Source: Cyclobacteriaceae bacterium
GTDB taxonomy: Bacteria > Bacteroidota > Bacteroidia > Cytophagales > Cyclobacteriaceae
NCBI GenBank assembly: GCA_013414665.1
Contig: CP058703.1
Location: forward strand, 2,771,848 to 2,778,110
Length of the DNA stretch: 6,263 nt
Direction: 5' to 3'
A program made the translations under genes and the position numbers. Of this stretch, positions 5,650-6,263 are shown one piece after another (positions within the stretch are counted from its first letter, which is position 1; every line of letters begins with the position of its first letter). The notes under the pieces were generated by a model. It made no database searches and was not told where the DNA came from. It saw only the letters and a program-made list of their open reading frames with translations.

Positions 5650-6263
5650 AGAGTTTGTATGCCTAAGAAAACCTTACGCTGCATAAGCCATCGGAGTTTG
5701 ATAGTGGAGCGATTGATGTGGCCTTTCCTGGTTGTAATCATCCACCCACTTTGCTGTTACTTCATTAGCCTGTTCAATGGAATAAAACAAGTTAGCGTCC
5801 AATACATCTTCACGATAGGTTTTATTGAAGCGTTCGATGATGGCGTTCTGTTGAGGTTTTCCTTTTTGAATGCGACTCCATTCTATGTGGTTGTTTTTCA
5901 TCCATAATTGAAAACGTTTAGATCGAAACTCCGGTCCATTGTCGGTTCGTATTCGCAAGGGTTTTCCATGACGCTCGATCGTACGCTCAAGAATTTCGAT
6001 CACCCTACGAGCCGGCAAGTTGAGATCTGCTTCAATGCCTTTGCACTGTCGGTTGAAGTGATCGATGATATTCAAGGTGCGAATCCTTCGTCCGTTGTCC
6101 AGCGCGTCACTCATGAAGTCCATGGCCCATTCCTGATTGGCTTTGAGCGGTATAGAGATGGGATTAGCGGGATTGTCCTTAATGCGCCTGCGTAGTCTTT
6201 TGCTCAACGAAAACCCTTCGTTCTCATAGACCCTGCGGATTTTGCTATCGCCTAATTCCGGAT
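5640..6263 (-). mobile_element. IS3-family insertion sequence, one end and OrfB only
   Basis: The window holds the OrfB gene and the end downstream of its stop. The exact boundary is not visible: it probably lies within about 100 nt of 5674, with the arms at 5597-5606 or 5640-5649 as candidates for the terminal repeat. The other terminal repeat, orfA and the target duplication are beyond the window edge. The start coordinate is a guess. Confidence 0.7.
5674..6263 (-). CDS. IS3-family (IS407-like) transposase OrfB, N-terminus outside window
   Basis: This is the catalytic DDE integrase-type subunit of an IS3-family insertion sequence, normally made as an OrfAB fusion by -1 frameshifting. The minus frame is open from the window edge (PELGDSKIRRVYENEGFSLS) to TAA 5674-5676, about 196 residues. 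The N-terminal part has the VYENEGFSLSKRLRRR helix that precedes the catalytic core. Catalytic residues are visible: D in EWAMDFMSD, D in RIRTDNGPEF and E in QQNAIIERFNKTYRED, with exactly 35 residues between the second D and E. The end YNQERPHQSLHYQTPMAYAA is typical. I favour the IS407 group from the GKPLRIRTDNGPE and IQKGKPQQNA wording. An apparent start at 6207 is only an internal TTG. No frame break is seen; the element may be intact. Confidence 0.95.
   Translation of the reverse strand, partial: PELGDSKIRRVYENEGFSLSKRLRRRIKDNPANPISIPLKANQEWAMDFMSDALDNGRRIRTLNIIDHFNRQCKGIEADLNLPARRVIEILERTIERHGKPLRIRTDNGPEFRSKRFQLWMKNNHIEWSRIQKGKPQQNAIIERFNKTYREDVLDANLFYSIEQANEVTAKWVDDYNQERPHQSLHYQTPMAYAA

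Noticed and set aside
5659..6195. Plus-strand and minus-strand ORFs overlapping the transposase (5659-5907, 5908-6195, 5469-5741)
   Set aside because: They are shadows of the transposase frame or run through the terminator, with no motif of their own.

Overview
The window looks like an accessory region from a Bacteroidota genome, probably of Cytophagales type. The reasons are the sequence style of the IF-2 C-terminus, several lipoproteins with short N-terminal signals, the lack of clear Shine-Dalgarno sequences before tightly packed genes, and a short CxC...CGxxxC protein type that I associate with this phylum. The exact genus cannot be read from the sequence.

Layout. (1) 1-495: the 3' end of infB (translation initiation factor IF-2), closed by a strong bidirectional terminator at 517-553. 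(2) 554-1007: a gene-poor stretch of higher GC, rich in inverted and direct repeats, including a long imperfect hairpin (893-1000) that begins 7 nt past the stop of the next gene. (3) 1008-2446, minus strand: one broken gene of about 480 codons. Pieced together across six frame breaks it reads as an exported beta-propeller (kelch-like) protein with one transmembrane helix and a C-terminal cytoplasmic domain. (4) 2447-2626: a divergent intergenic region with a hairpin and a possible minus-strand ORF remnant. (5) 2627-5485, plus strand: a compact five-gene cluster (gaps of 2 to 23 nt) encoding a lipoprotein, a small cysteine-rich zinc-ribbon-like protein, two more lipoproteins and a three-helix membrane protein. 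The four exported proteins each carry a short G-x-W/Y motif like the first strand of lipocalin-type beta-barrels. (6) 5607-5638: a terminator nested in a longer inverted repeat. (7) 5674-6263, minus strand: an IS3-family (IS407-like) transposase OrfB with a complete D...D-35-E triad, running off the window edge.

The main observation is that most accessory genes carry frame breaks that can be repaired by one base: 10 in all, 8 of them a missing base, most in runs of five or more identical bases. Each repair restores a recognisable feature (a lipobox, a transmembrane helix, the C-terminus of a small protein), and no stop codon created by substitution is needed to explain any break. This suggests homopolymer errors in the assembly more than real decay, although real pseudogenes or slippage cannot be excluded. 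With the repairs, the window shows a divergent pair: a possible membrane sensor on one side and a cell-envelope lipoprotein operon on the other, in AT-rich DNA between infB and an insertion sequence. The function of the operon is unknown.
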